From contig JAFXMP010000348.1 of the NCBI GenBank assembly GCA_017530275.1, forward strand, positions 1 through 13,111: 13,111 nucleotides of DNA, read 5' to 3'. The notes below the pieces were generated by a model, which had not been told where the DNA came from, made no database searches, and was given only the letters and a program-made list of their open reading frames with translations. This stretch comes from Clostridia bacterium. GTDB lineage: Bacteria; Bacillota_A; Clostridia; Christensenellales; Aristaeellaceae. Made by a program: the position numbers and the translations under genes. Shown here one piece after another: positions 1-6,864 of this stretch. Positions within the stretch are counted from its first letter, which is position 1. Each line of letters begins with the position of its first letter.

Positions 1-667
1 ACGCGGCGGGCGGGGCCCAGGTGGTGGCCGCTTTGGTGATGAGGAAGCCGCTGACGGTAATATAGCCGACGCCCGTCTTGTCCGGCATAAAGCAGTTGCG
101 GCGCACGTTGATTTCGATGTGCTGCGTGTTGGGGTCCAGGCCCTGGAAGTTGGCGTACAAAACGGTCACGCCTTTTTCCTGCTCGGTGTACCACTTATAG
201 CGGGATTCCTCCGGCTGCCAGGAGCAGGGGTCGATTTCGCCGTTCAGGCATTCCTCCAGGGTGACGGCTTCGTACATCATCCGGTCGTTCAGATACACCG
301 CGCCGGTATGGCGCACGGTGGGGGCAAAATACCAATCTCCGCATACAAAAGTGGTGTAGGGGTTATACGCGCCGAACACGCCGTTATCCACCCGCGCCAT
401 CCAGACGTTGCCCTGGAATTTTTTCCAGCCCGTCAATTCCTCCGCGCCGGTGATCACCGCGCCCAGAGGCTTTTCGGAACGGTACACGATGCGCCTGTCC
501 TCGGTGCCGGCGTTCTTCGGGTTCACGTATTCCCGATAAATGCCGGGGGATACGACTACTTCATCGCCGGGAAGGGCGATCTTTGCCGCGTCGTCGATGT
601 GCCGGAAAGGCATTTCCCGGCTTCCGTTGCCATCCCGGGAGGCCTGGGCGTTCACATAGTAAATCAT
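1..667 (-). CDS. GH120 beta-xylosidase, N-terminal part (runs off the window)
   Basis: The reading frame starts at ATG 667 (AAAGGAG lies about nine bases upstream) and stays open for 222 codons to the window edge. The protein opens MIYYVNAQASRDGNGS, followed by PGDEVVVSPGIYREYV, FGAYNPY, VCGDWYF and, near the edge, VLYANFQGLDPN, EINVRRNCF and WAPP. From memory these match, block by block, Thermoanaerobacterium XylC, the founding GH120 beta-xylosidase. That family is a right-handed beta-helix that removes xylose from the non-reducing end of xylo-oligosaccharides. About a third of the usual length (around 640 aa) is visible; the catalytic residues lie outside. No signal peptide is seen, so it probably acts in the cytoplasm on imported oligosaccharides. 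It has its own promoter and is separated from the trp operon by a terminator. A more general beta-helix protein is the alternative. Confidence 0.88.
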   Translation of the reverse strand, partial: MIYYVNAQASRDGNGSREMPFRHIDDAAKIALPGDEVVVSPGIYREYVNPKNAGTEDRRIVYRSEKPLGAVITGAEELTGWKKFQGNVWMARVDNGVFGAYNPYTTFVCGDWYFAPTVRHTGAVYLNDRMMYEAVTLEECLNGEIDPCSWQPEESRYKWYTEQEKGVTVLYANFQGLDPNTQHIEINVRRNCFMPDKTGVGYITVSGFLITKAATTWAPPAA

Positions 668-774
668 GGGAAAGCGCTCCTTTCAGTTGTGTGGTGCCGT
701 CTGCCGTATTCATGAATTTTCGCATGACCCAGGGTATAAGAAGCCCAAGAAAACCAGCCCCGGGTTCCGGGAAA

Positions 775-803
775 AACATAGCATAAAATGATGCGGCTGT
801 CAA
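775..803 (-). promoter_or_regulatory. Sigma-A type promoter of the GH120 gene
   Basis: On the minus strand TTGACA (803-798) is followed by 17 bases and TATGTT (780-775). This is a perfect -35 box and a good -10 box. It leaves an untranslated leader of about 100 nt before ATG 667. I saw no clear CcpA (cre) site beside it. Confidence 0.75.
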
Positions 804-828
804 TCGTTCCGGTGGGCGGAAGCGCAAG

Positions 829-860
829 AAAAAACTCCGCTTTCCCGACGGAAAACGGAG
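829..860 (-). terminator. Rho-independent terminator of the trp transporter operon
   Basis: Minus-strand transcript: CTCCGTTTTCC, a GTCG loop, GGAAAGCGGAG, then six T. The 11-bp stem has one G-U pair. It begins 8 bases after the ATPase stop codon and lies just upstream of the GH120 promoter, so it separates the two transcription units. Confidence 0.9.
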
Positions 861-868
861 AGGGCTTG

Positions 869-1666
869 TTATCGGCTTCCGACCCCCAGGAGCATCCGGT
901 CGTTATCCAGGGCTTTGCCGCTGGCTTGGCGGAATTTATCGGTCAGATCGTGGATGGTAAGGCGGGATCGTTCCTCGCCCGTCACGTCGTAAATGATACG
1001 GCCCTGATCCATCATCAGGGTGCGGTTGCCAAGATCGAGGGCGGATTGCATGTTGTGGGTGATCATGAGGCAGGTGATCCGGTGATCCTCCACGATGCTG
1101 CGGGTCAGGGCCAGCACCTTTTCGGCGGTGCCGGGGTCGAGGGCGGCGGTATGCTCGTCGAGCAGGAGCAGCTTGGGCACGTGGTAGGTGGCCATGAGCA
1201 GGGTCAGCGCCTGGCGCTGCCCGCCGGAGAGCAGGCCGACCGGCTGCCTCATCCGGTCCTCCAGGCCCATGCCCAGCAGGGACAGCTTCTCCCGGAACGC
1301 CTTTTTATCCGCCGCGGAGACCCGGCTGAGCCATCCGCCATTCCCGGCCGCGAGGGCCAAATTCTCCTCGATGCTCATATCCGGCGCCGTGCCGCGCATG
1401 GGGTCCTGGAACAGGCGGCCGATCTGTTTGGCGCGTTCGTGCTCGGGCAGCATGGTCACGTTGCGCCCGTCCAGGAAAACGGACCCGGTGTCCGGGTAAA
1501 AGCTGCCGCAGATCGCGTTGAAGAGCGTGGATTTGCCCGCGCCGTTCGCGCCGATGATGGAGACAAAATCGCCCTTATGTATGTGCAGCGTCAATTTGTC
1601 CAGGGCGAGCTTCGCGTTCACGGTGCCGGGGTTGAAGGTTTTGGAAATATGGTTCAGCTTCAGCAT
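869..1666 (-). CDS. trpZ: Tryptophan ABC transporter, ATP-binding subunit
   Basis: 265-aa cytoplasmic ATPase that would power uptake through the adjacent permease. All ABC ATPase motifs are present: Walker A GANGAGKS (39-46), Q-loop Gln87, signature LSGGQ (146-150), Walker B LLLLDE (166-171) and the switch His204 in MITHNM. The length is normal for a stand-alone subunit. It belongs to the COG1101 group that travels with COG2984 binding proteins and COG4120 permeases, the TrpXYZ type. The start ATG 1666 overlaps the end of the permease gene by seven bases, so translation is probably coupled. It is the last gene of the operon; a strong terminator follows. The tryptophan assignment comes from the T-box upstream, not from this sequence; the ATPase call itself is certain. 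Confidence 0.93.
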   Translation of the reverse strand: MLKLNHISKTFNPGTVNAKLALDKLTLHIHKGDFVSIIGANGAGKSTLFNAICGSFYPDTGSVFLDGRNVTMLPEHERAKQIGRLFQDPMRGTAPDMSIEENLALAAGNGGWLSRVSAADKKAFREKLSLLGMGLEDRMRQPVGLLSGGQRQALTLLMATYHVPKLLLLDEHTAALDPGTAEKVLALTRSIVEDHRITCLMITHNMQSALDLGNRTLMMDQGRIIYDVTGEERSRLTIHDLTDKFRQASGKALDNDRMLLGVGSR

Positions 1667-2610
1667 TTGCCCGCGCCTCCTTCCGCCATGCCGCGCCTGG
1701 CCTGAAGGCTCTTGACCACGATGGGCAGCTGCTTTCTCAGGTACGGGCCGGAAATGGCCAGCACCACGATCACGGAGGACACAGCCTTGAGCATGAACGC
1801 GGGCATATCCACCCGCAGCGCCAGCGCGTACACGAGCCGGAACAGGAACGCGCCCAGCACCGCGCCGACGGCGCGAAGCGGCACGCTGCGGTGACGCCCG
1901 AAAAACACGCCGCCGATCAGGAGCGAGGCCAGCGCCACCGTGACCATGCCGCTGCCCATGTTGACCTCATAGTTTTTCTGCTGCTGCGCCATCAGACATC
2001 CGGAAAGGGCGGTGAACGCGTTGGATACGCACAGGCCCACGGTGGTGGTGAAGGCGGGATTGATGGAGGAGGAACGCACCATGTCCGCGTTGCTGCCCGT
2101 CGCGCGGATGGCAAGGCCCAGCTTCGTGCGCAGGAAGAAGCACAGGAACAATACCACCAGCGCCACCACGACCAGCATCACGATCAGGACGTACTGGCCG
2201 GCAAAGGGCGTCTCCTTGAGCAGGCCCTTGGCGAAAACAAAAATGGTGGGGGTCTTGTTCATGGGCAGGGTCGCCTTGTTTCCCGTCAGGGCCATGTTGA
2301 CCGAATACAGCGCCGTATTCACCACGATGCCGGCCAGCAGGCTCTGCACGCCCATGCGCATTTGCAGCGTGGCCGTCACAAAGCCGGAAATGCTGCCCGC
2401 CAGCATGGCCGCGGGGATCGAAAGCCAGGGATGCCCGGACACCGCCACCAGCGCGCCGACCGCCGCGCCCAGGGTAAAGCACCCGTCGGTCGAAAGATCG
2501 CACACGTTCAGCATGGAATAGGAAAGGAACAGGGCCAGCACCGTCAGCGCGTTCACCAGGCCCAATTCCAGCGCCGTCTGGCCCAGGGCAAGAAATTTGT
2601 CAAGCGTCAT
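1660..2610 (-). CDS. trpY: Tryptophan ABC transporter, permease subunit
   Basis: 316-aa polytopic membrane protein with about eight or nine hydrophobic helices (roughly 17-35, 43-59, 63-82, 91-110, 140-160, 186-207, 221-238, 248-266, 272-291). The cytoplasmic loop LAIRATGSNADMVRSSSIN is the typical coupling-loop region of the BPD_transp_2 / COG4120 family, related to the Liv and ribose permeases. It would form the channel for the amino acid delivered by the binding protein at 3594-4616. The start ATG 2610 overlaps the stop of the methyltransferase gene (ATGA, 2610-2607), a translational-coupling arrangement. The ATPase gene begins before this one ends. Family assignment is strong; substrate is inferred from the T-box specifier. 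Confidence 0.9.
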   Translation of the reverse strand: MTLDKFLALGQTALELGLVNALTVLALFLSYSMLNVCDLSTDGCFTLGAAVGALVAVSGHPWLSIPAAMLAGSISGFVTATLQMRMGVQSLLAGIVVNTALYSVNMALTGNKATLPMNKTPTIFVFAKGLLKETPFAGQYVLIVMLVVVALVVLFLCFFLRTKLGLAIRATGSNADMVRSSSINPAFTTTVGLCVSNAFTALSGCLMAQQQKNYEVNMGSGMVTVALASLLIGGVFFGRHRSVPLRAVGAVLGAFLFRLVYALALRVDMPAFMLKAVSSVIVVLAISGPYLRKQLPIVVKSLQARRGMAEGGAGKC

Positions 2611-3449
2611 GATTGCATTTCTCCGTCCGTGTGATGAATTGATCCCGTATTTTCACCGTCCATCGGCTTTTTCGCCAAGTACAAAACATAGGTATCGCTG
2701 AAGACGATGCGGTTGCCCGCCTCCAGGACCGCGTTTTTCAGGCCCTCGAAAAATTGGCTCTTCTCCGGCTCCGGGATCACGATATGGTCGCAGTGCGTGC
2801 CGCAGAAGGCCGCGTATTCCTCCGCGGTAAAGACCCGCTGCCCGGGATATTCCCGCTTTTCAAAGCCGGCGTAGCCGTAATTCACCGCGTTGGCATATTG
2901 GAACGCGCCGTGCGGATAGGGCGTTTCCGGCTTAAAGTACGCGGCGTATACCTTCTGGATGTTCTGATAGAGCGCTTCGTTCGGCGTGCGGTAATCCCCC
3001 CGGGTCAGCAGCATCGCCAGCGTTCCGCCGGGCCTGAGCAGCGAAAAGGTCTTGGAAAAGGCGATTTCCTCGGGGATCCATTGGATGGTCGCCGCGGAAT
3101 AGATCAGGTCGAACCGCGCGCCGCCGAAATCATGGGTGATAAAATCATCGTTCACGATATGGAAATTGGGGAATCGGCCGTACTTCTCCTTCATCTTTTC
3201 AAACAGATGCTCGCCCAATTCGATCGCGTGATAATCGCACCCGGTTTTGAGGATCGGGTCCGTCGCCTGTCCGGTGCCGGGGCCGAGCTCCAGCACGGTT
3301 TTATCCTTCCCGATCCCGGCATACGCGATCAGATCCGCAAACAGCGCTTCGCTGTAGCGCGGCCTGTATCTGTCGAACTGCTCGGGGATCGTATCGAACA
3401 CCTTCCTGAATTCCACCGGCGCATCCTCCTCTCGTTCGATCGCGCGCAT
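2607..3449 (-). CDS. Class I SAM-dependent methyltransferase inside the trp transporter operon
   Basis: 280-aa soluble protein with a Rossmann-type methyltransferase fold. Motif I is VLELGPGTGQAT (52-63), the ribose-binding acid is Glu77 in AIELGE, motif II is NDDF (100-103), and LLRPGGTL (137-144) is the post-II motif. An N-terminal segment VFDTIPEQFDRYRPRY precedes the fold, as in many clostridial small-molecule methyltransferases of the Methyltransf_11/25 type. Substrate unknown. An upstream TTG at 3488 gives 13 more residues, but it sits inside a hairpin. I prefer ATG 3449, preceded by GGAGG about eleven bases away. The stop overlaps the permease ATG by ATGA, so the gene is a true operon member, although TrpXYZ operons do not normally include a methyltransferase. 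It could methylate an indolic compound or be an unrelated passenger; the sequence does not decide. Confidence 0.85.
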   Translation of the reverse strand: MRAIEREEDAPVEFRKVFDTIPEQFDRYRPRYSEALFADLIAYAGIGKDKTVLELGPGTGQATDPILKTGCDYHAIELGEHLFEKMKEKYGRFPNFHIVNDDFITHDFGGARFDLIYSAATIQWIPEEIAFSKTFSLLRPGGTLAMLLTRGDYRTPNEALYQNIQKVYAAYFKPETPYPHGAFQYANAVNYGYAGFEKREYPGQRVFTAEEYAAFCGTHCDHIVIPEPEKSQFFEGLKNAVLEAGNRIVFSDTYVLYLAKKPMDGENTGSIHHTDGEMQS

Positions 3450-3486
3450 GTAGTTTTTTTCCTCCGCGCTTTTTGATAAACGTGCC

Positions 3487-3512
3487 AAAAGCCTTCCCTC
3501 AAAAGGGAAGGC
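3487..3512 (-). terminator. Perfect hairpin after the binding-protein gene, likely an attenuator
   Basis: Minus-strand transcript: GCCTTCCCT, loop TTTG, AGGGAAGGC, then TTTT. The 9-bp stem is perfect but the T-run is only four long. It lies between the binding-protein stop and the downstream genes. A partial terminator or mRNA-stabilising stem here would keep binding protein more abundant than the membrane subunits, a common pattern in ABC operons. Confidence 0.6.
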
Positions 3513-3593
3513 AGCCCGCGCGGAGGCCGGCAGGGAAGGAGGGGGCCCTGCGGCCTCGCGCGAACGGAATACAGCGCCTCGAACGAGATTCGC

Positions 3594-4616
3594 TTACAGG
3601 TCGTCAAAGCTTTCCGCCGTGGTGATGGGCTGCACGGTGGTACACAGGGGGGCGAAGGCTTCCGCGATGGCGTCGTAGTCAAAGCCGATGGCTGCGCAGG
3701 TTTCGGTATTCACGGTGGCGGTGCCGTTGTCAAAGGTCATGACGGGGGTGGAAGCGATGTCCGCCTTGTCCAGCAGGATCAGGGCGATCATGTTGGCCGT
3801 TTCCTTGCCCAGGTTCGCGTAGTCCACGCCGTAGCCCAGGAACGCGCCGTTCAAGGCGAAGGAGTCCGCGCCGGTATAATGGGGGATCTTTGCTTCGGCA
3901 AACTTTTCATAGATCGAAAGCTCGGCGGCCATGATGGTGTTGTCGGTGGGGGTGAAGACGGCGTCCATGCCATCCGCCACAATGGCGTCCGCGGCCAGCA
4001 TGACTTCGGAAATGCTCGCGCCGGAATATTCCTTGTAGGAAACGCCTTTCGCGGCCAGGATCTCTTTGGCGGCGGCGATCGGCGCGGTGGACGCGTCCTC
4101 GGAGGGGTTATAAAGCAGCGCGATCTTGGAAGCGTCGGGGTTCGCGGCGAAGATCAGGTTCAGCACAGCGCCCGTGTCCAGATAGTCGCTGGTGCCGGTG
4201 ATATTCGCGCCGGGGGCTTCCAGGCTTTCGACCAGGCCCGCGCCGACGGGATCGGAGACCGCGGCGAACACCACGGGAATCTGGTTGTCCTCGGTCATGC
4301 CCTGCATGGTCATGGCCACCGGCGTCGCGATGCCCACCATCAGGTCCACTTCCTCGGCGATGAAGTCGGCGATGATCTGCTGCATCACGCTGCCGTCCAG
4401 GTTGCAGTTGTCTTCCTTGATTTCAAAGGTCACGCCCCGTTCCGCTTCGATCGCTTTGAGCTGCTCACGGATATTGGCGATGATCTGGTTCAGGGACGCG
4501 TCGTCCACAAAGTTGCAGATGCCGATTTTGAAAGTCGTTTTTTCTTCCGCCTGCGCGCAAACGCACAGGGAAAGAGCCATCATCAGGGACAGTACCAGCG
4601 CGATCATCTTTTTCAT
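3594..4616 (-). CDS. trpX: Tryptophan ABC transporter, substrate-binding protein
   Basis: 340-aa exported binding protein of the ABC_sub_bind family (PF04392, COG2984). Residues 1-23 are a signal peptide: MKK, a hydrophobic core, then AQA before EEK. The family is often lipid-anchored; Cys18 and Cys20 are present but the residues before them (L, V) do not make a good lipobox. Family-typical stretches include ICNFVDDASLN, MVGIATPVAMTMQ, IPVVFAAVSDPV, GANITGTSDYLD, KIALLYNPSE and VFTPTDNTIM. Start: a TTG at 4622 is in frame, but AAAGGAAGG is spaced correctly only for ATG 4616. It is the first gene after a tryptophan T-box leader, so it would capture tryptophan outside the membrane and pass it to the permease at 1660-2610. 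Family sure; ligand inferred from the riboswitch. Confidence 0.92.
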   Translation of the reverse strand: MKKMIALVLSLMMALSLCVCAQAEEKTTFKIGICNFVDDASLNQIIANIREQLKAIEAERGVTFEIKEDNCNLDGSVMQQIIADFIAEEVDLMVGIATPVAMTMQGMTEDNQIPVVFAAVSDPVGAGLVESLEAPGANITGTSDYLDTGAVLNLIFAANPDASKIALLYNPSEDASTAPIAAAKEILAAKGVSYKEYSGASISEVMLAADAIVADGMDAVFTPTDNTIMAAELSIYEKFAEAKIPHYTGADSFALNGAFLGYGVDYANLGKETANMIALILLDKADIASTPVMTFDNGTATVNTETCAAIGFDYDAIAEAFAPLCTTVQPITTAESFDDL

Positions 4617-4684
4617 GTTCAAGCCTTCCTTTCAAATTTGGTTTTTGCCGCTTGGCGTTTGGTTTTCCGGGCGATCGATCGTAT

Positions 4685-4724
4685 AAAAAACGCCCCGGCG
4701 CGCTTTTTACTGCGCGCTGAGGCG
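4685..4724 (-). terminator. T-box terminator hairpin
   Basis: Minus-strand CGCCTCAGCGCGC, loop AGTAAAAA, GCGCGCCGGGGCG, then six T (4690-4685). Its 5' arm uses CGCCTCAGC, which also forms the 3' arm of the antiterminator, so the two structures exclude each other as the T-box mechanism requires. Confidence 0.92.
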
Positions 4725-4956
4725 GAATTTCCGCGGTGCCACTCAGCTTCGCTTCCCTCATCGGGAAGCAATCTCATCCGCATACCCATGATATGCGCCG
4801 CGTGGATAACGGGTGCGTTCCCGTCGCTGCCTACTCGTTTCCTTTCGGAGCGCCCTCCGGAGTCCATTCGCTTTCCGCCCGCGCGCCGCCGTCTCACTCT
4901 CAGCGGCTCCCTTTGCCGTGGATCAGGAAAGGTACTCTTCTCCATCGCCGGTTTGT
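4685..4956 (-). ncRNA. T-box riboswitch with UGG (Trp) specifier
   Basis: This leader reads uncharged tRNA and controls the trp transporter operon. Stem I starts near 4946 with GATGGAG, AGTA forms the 5' side of the specifier loop, and the 3' side reads GAATGGACTCC. The specifier is UGG (4866-4864) followed by the usual purine, then CTCC pairing with GGAG. Stem III is GCTTCCC/GGGAAGC (4769-4751). The antiterminator is complete (4747-4716): GCTGAG, bulge TGGCACC, GCGG, AAATT, CCGC, CTCAGC. The variable base in TGGC is C, which pairs with a G discriminator base, as bacterial tRNA-Trp has; tRNA-Met normally has A, which argues against reading AUG instead. Low charged tRNA-Trp should therefore turn the operon on. 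Confidence 0.93.
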
Positions 4957-4962
4957 GCAATT

Positions 4963-4991
4963 ATCATACCTTCCCGCGCCGAAAAAGTCAA
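4963..4991 (-). promoter_or_regulatory. Promoter of the trp transporter operon
   Basis: TTGACT (4991-4986), a 17-base spacer, TATGAT (4968-4963) on the minus strand. Transcription would start near 4956, ten bases before T-box stem I. It diverges from the spore gene at 5123. Confidence 0.82.
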
Positions 4992-5059
4992 TACCCCGAA
5001 ATGTATTTGGAATGTTTTTTCAGATGCCCTGCAAAAGCTCCGGTTTGCACAAAATGCCA

Positions 5060-5088
5060 GCGTATTTTTCCGTGCGCCGGTCAAAATA
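5060..5088 (+). promoter_or_regulatory. Possible forespore sigma-G promoter of the first SASP gene
   Basis: GCGTA (5060-5064), 17 bases, CAAAATA (5082-5088). Each half is one mismatch from the known sigma-G pattern (GMATA and CATAATA). The position is right for a short leader to the ribosome binding site at 5107. It is suggestive only; no sigma-A promoter is seen on this strand here. Confidence 0.35.
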
Positions 5089-5122
5089 GCAGTGATCCCG
5101 GATCAAAGGAGGTGAAAAAGCA

Positions 5123-5338
5123 ATGAACCAGTCTGGCAGCAATTCCGGCAGCCGGGTCAACGTGCCCGACGCCCGGGGCGCCCTGGACAACATGAAGTTT
5201 GAGATTGCCCGCGAACTGGGCATCAACTTCAAGCAGGGCTACAACGGCGACCTGACCAGCCGTGAAAACGGCTATGTGGGCGGGTACATGGTCAAACGTC
5301 TGATCGAACAGGCAGAAAAGCAGATGGCGGGTAAGTAA
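5123..5338 (+). CDS. Alpha/beta-type small acid-soluble spore protein
   Basis: 71 aa, the normal SASP length. Members coat forespore DNA, switch it toward an A-like form and protect it from UV and chemicals; on germination the GPR protease cuts them and the amino acids are reused. Both family signatures are visible: the GPR site KFEIARELG (25-33), cut within the EIA, and the DNA-contacting block LGINFKQGYNGDLTSRENGYVGGYMVKRLIE (read as LGINFKQGYNGD then LTSRENGYVGGYMVKRLIE, 32-62). AAAGGAGG lies at the correct distance before ATG 5123. The short Ser/Gly-rich head is typical. Expression should be confined to the forespore; a weak sigma-G-like promoter lies at 5060-5088. It shows the organism makes, or descends from organisms that made, endospores. 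Confidence 0.95.
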   Translation: MNQSGSNSGSRVNVPDARGALDNMKFEIARELGINFKQGYNGDLTSRENGYVGGYMVKRLIEQAEKQMAGK

Positions 5339-5347
5339 CGGATAAGA

Positions 5348-5580
5348 AAAGCGGCGGCATGCATACAGGGCTGCGCATTGCTGAAAGGTCGGATACGATC
5401 CGCCCGAAGCAAGGAGGGCAGCCAGGTTTCCTGACAGCGAAAAACGGATCAAGGGAGAGGCCTGGCGGACAGGAAAGCGAAACGCTGCGCCCGGATGGCG
5501 CAAAGGCCGATCCTCCTTGAATGCGTTCAAACGACTGTCAGGCTCGGGCGGATGGTATCCGCGCTTTCGCCGTCGTTTTC
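5348..5580 (+). ncRNA. Candidate large structured RNA between the two spore-protein genes
   Basis: No coding frame is credible here, but pairing is extensive. Outer helix: 5348-5358 with 5569-5579 (11 pairs, two of them G-U). Second helix: GAAAG 5383-5387 with 5564-5568, continuing as 5391-5407 with 5544-5560 (16 of 17 pairs). Inside, AAGGAGG 5411-5417 pairs CCTCCTT 5512-5518, and CCTGACAG 5430-5437 pairs CTGTCAGG 5535-5542; these two helices cross, which makes a pseudoknot. An inner domain closed by GGCCT 5459-5463 / AGGCC 5504-5508 holds hairpins at 5476-5486 and 5486-5502. The G-U pairs of the outer helix fit only the plus strand. A T-run (5576-5579) follows. I do not recognise the family; the raiA motif RNA, tied to sporulation in Clostridium, is one candidate to test. 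Confidence 0.62.
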
Positions 5581-5673
5581 TGCTCTTGTCGGGGAGCGGC
5601 CCGCGCCGCATGATCCGGCCCGCCGAAAGAGTTATTGACGCAGCCTATCAACAACAAAATGGAGGGAATAGCC

Positions 5674-5967
5674 ATGTTTAATTCCAACAACGGTTCCACT
5701 TCTTCTTCCAGCAACAGCAACCGCGCCAACGGTCCCGAAGCCCGCGCCGCGCTGGACAACATGAAATATGAAATCGCCAGTGAGCTGGGCATCAACCTGA
5801 AGCAGGGCTACAACGGCGATCTGCCTTCCCGTCAGGCTGGCTATATCGGCGGCTACATGGTCAAGAACATGTGGCCCGTACGGCCCAGAATGTTTGAGTT
5901 CGGGCACAGGATCGTGGAGGGGCGGTTAGGCAAGGTGAAATATCAGGTCAGGCTGACTGTTTCATAA
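5674..5967 (+). CDS. Second alpha/beta-type SASP, with an abnormal C-terminus
   Basis: 97 aa from ATG 5674 (GGAGGG seven bases upstream; an in-frame ATG at 5635 has no such site). After a Ser/Asn-rich head comes the full SASP core: ALDNMKYEIASELG with the GPR cut site, then INLKQGYNGDLPSRQAGYIGGYMVKNM. At that point a normal SASP would end with about a dozen residues such as IEQAEKQM. Here it continues with 31 unrelated residues beginning WPVRPRMFEF and ending YQVRLTVS. I saw no single-base shift that would restore a SASP tail, so a rearrangement at about 5870 seems likely. The DNA-binding core is intact, so it may still function. It is probably a diverged duplicate of the gene at 5123-5338. 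Confidence 0.85.
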   Translation: MFNSNNGSTSSSSNSNRANGPEARAALDNMKYEIASELGINLKQGYNGDLPSRQAGYIGGYMVKNMWPVRPRMFEFGHRIVEGRLGKVKYQVRLTVS

Positions 5968-5982
5968 GCATTGGTATGGATA

Positions 5983-6011
5983 TTGATGGCAGGATGATCT
6001 TGTGATACAAT
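5983..6011 (+). promoter_or_regulatory. Promoter of the membrane-protein / M20 peptidase cassette
   Basis: TTGATG (5983-5988), 17 bases, TACAAT (6006-6011). It begins 16 bases after the stop of the abnormal SASP gene and gives a leader of about 85 nt to ATG 6105. Confidence 0.65.
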
Positions 6012-6021
6012 ATGCCCGGAA

Positions 6022-6068
6022 ATGACGTGGGGGAGAGGCGGGCGCAATGCTCCCCAAACGCGCGTCAT
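6022..6068 (+). promoter_or_regulatory. Leader stem-loop upstream of the DUF5058-like gene
   Basis: ATGACG (6022-6027) pairs CGTCAT (6063-6068), and GGGGAG (6030-6035) pairs CTCCCC (6050-6055), with a 14-base loop. It lies right after the predicted transcription start and has no T-run, so it is not a terminator. It may protect the mRNA 5' end or bind a regulator. Confidence 0.45.
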
Positions 6069-6104
6069 ACCAGAAACGCGAATGCTTTCCGGGAGGGAAT
6101 CGGT

Positions 6105-6851
6105 ATGCAGGTGATGCAGCAGTTATCGTCTCCGGTCATTTACCTGATCTGCGGCGGCATCGTGGCCTTTGTGGCTGCGGTGTGCGTGGTGTTCGCCGTC
6201 CGCGCCTGGCGGGCGGGCAAGGCCATCGGCATGGACACGGCGGTGCTCCGGCGCGTGGTCACGTCTTCCGCGTCGTTTTCCGTGCTGCCGGCAGTGGCTA
6301 TCCTGCTGGGCGTTATCGCCCTGTCCGGCTCGCTGGGCATCCCGTGGCCATGGCTGCGGCTCAGCGTCATCGGCGCGCTGCACTATGAAACCCAGGTGGC
6401 CCAGGGCGCGGCGGAGCAGGTGGGCATTCACCTCTCCGGCAGCGAAATGACCGCGTCGGCCTTTGCCACCATCGCGCTGCTCATGTCCGTGTGCATCATG
6501 TGGGGCATGATCCTGAACCTGTTCCTCAACAAAAAGTACACCAACCGCCTTTCGCGGAATGCCGGAAAATCCGGCCCTTCCTTCGGCGACCAGGCCATGT
6601 CCGCCATGTTCATCGGGCTGGTCAGCGTGTATATGGGCTCCTATCTCGGGCAGTGGATTTCCGGGAACGGGCGGTTCGCCTTCGCGGGCAGCCCCCTGCC
6701 GCTGCTCACCTCCCTGTGCGCCGCCGCGGTGATGGCGGGGCTGACCTGGATCGCGGAAAAGAAGCAGCTCAAATGGCTGGAGGATTTCTCCCTGGCCATT
6801 GCCATGCTGGCCGGGATGGCCTGCGCGGTGCTGCTGAACGCCGTGATGTGA
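6105..6851 (+). CDS. DUF5058-like polytopic membrane protein
   Basis: 248 aa from ATG 6105 (GGGAGG about eight bases upstream). A longer frame from 6012 begins at the promoter itself and is rejected. About six membrane helices are visible: residues near SPVIYLICGGIVAFVAAVCV, SVLPAVAILLGVIALSGSLG, FATIALLMSVCIMWGMI, AMFIGLVSVYMGSYLGQW, LTSLCAAAVMAGLTWI and the C-terminal FSLAIAMLAGMACAVLL. Length and composition agree with DUF5058, a clostridial family of unknown function; that name is from memory. The next gene, another membrane protein, follows after 13 bases and an M20 peptidase overlaps that one. A two-subunit transporter whose cargo is the substrate or product of the peptidase is a reasonable inference, not shown by the sequence. 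Confidence 0.78.
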   Translation: MQVMQQLSSPVIYLICGGIVAFVAAVCVVFAVRAWRAGKAIGMDTAVLRRVVTSSASFSVLPAVAILLGVIALSGSLGIPWPWLRLSVIGALHYETQVAQGAAEQVGIHLSGSEMTASAFATIALLMSVCIMWGMILNLFLNKKYTNRLSRNAGKSGPSFGDQAMSAMFIGLVSVYMGSYLGQWISGNGRFAFAGSPLPLLTSLCAAAVMAGLTWIAEKKQLKWLEDFSLAIAMLAGMACAVLLNAVM

Positions 6852-6864
6852 GAGGAGGATCGCC

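Noticed and set aside
788..1705. 305-codon open frame on the plus strand
   Set aside because: It is the shadow of the ATPase gene on the other strand, whose motifs are complete; no ribosome binding site and low-complexity Gly/His/Gln content.
3450..3488. TTG start for the methyltransferase 13 codons upstream
   Set aside because: The TTG lies in the T-run of the hairpin at 3487-3512; ATG 3449 has a GGAGG upstream.
4864..4868. Reading the T-box specifier as AUG or GAA
   Set aside because: Pairing of CTCC with GGAG and the following purine place UGG in the specifier, and the C in TGGCACC fits a G discriminator base as in tRNA-Trp.
3879..5126. 415-codon open frame on the plus strand
   Set aside because: It overlaps the binding-protein gene and the T-box leader antisense and ends in the spore-gene leader; GC-rich shadow.
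5348..5580. 6S RNA, tmRNA, SRP RNA or RNase P RNA
   Set aside because: None of the family hallmarks are present (no tag frame or tRNA-like end, no SRP tetraloop core, no RNase P conserved blocks), and 6S RNA has no crossing helices.
5081..5611. 176-codon open frame on the minus strand across the first SASP gene and the RNA region
   Set aside because: No start signals; it is antisense to a certain SASP gene and the rest is explained by paired RNA arms.
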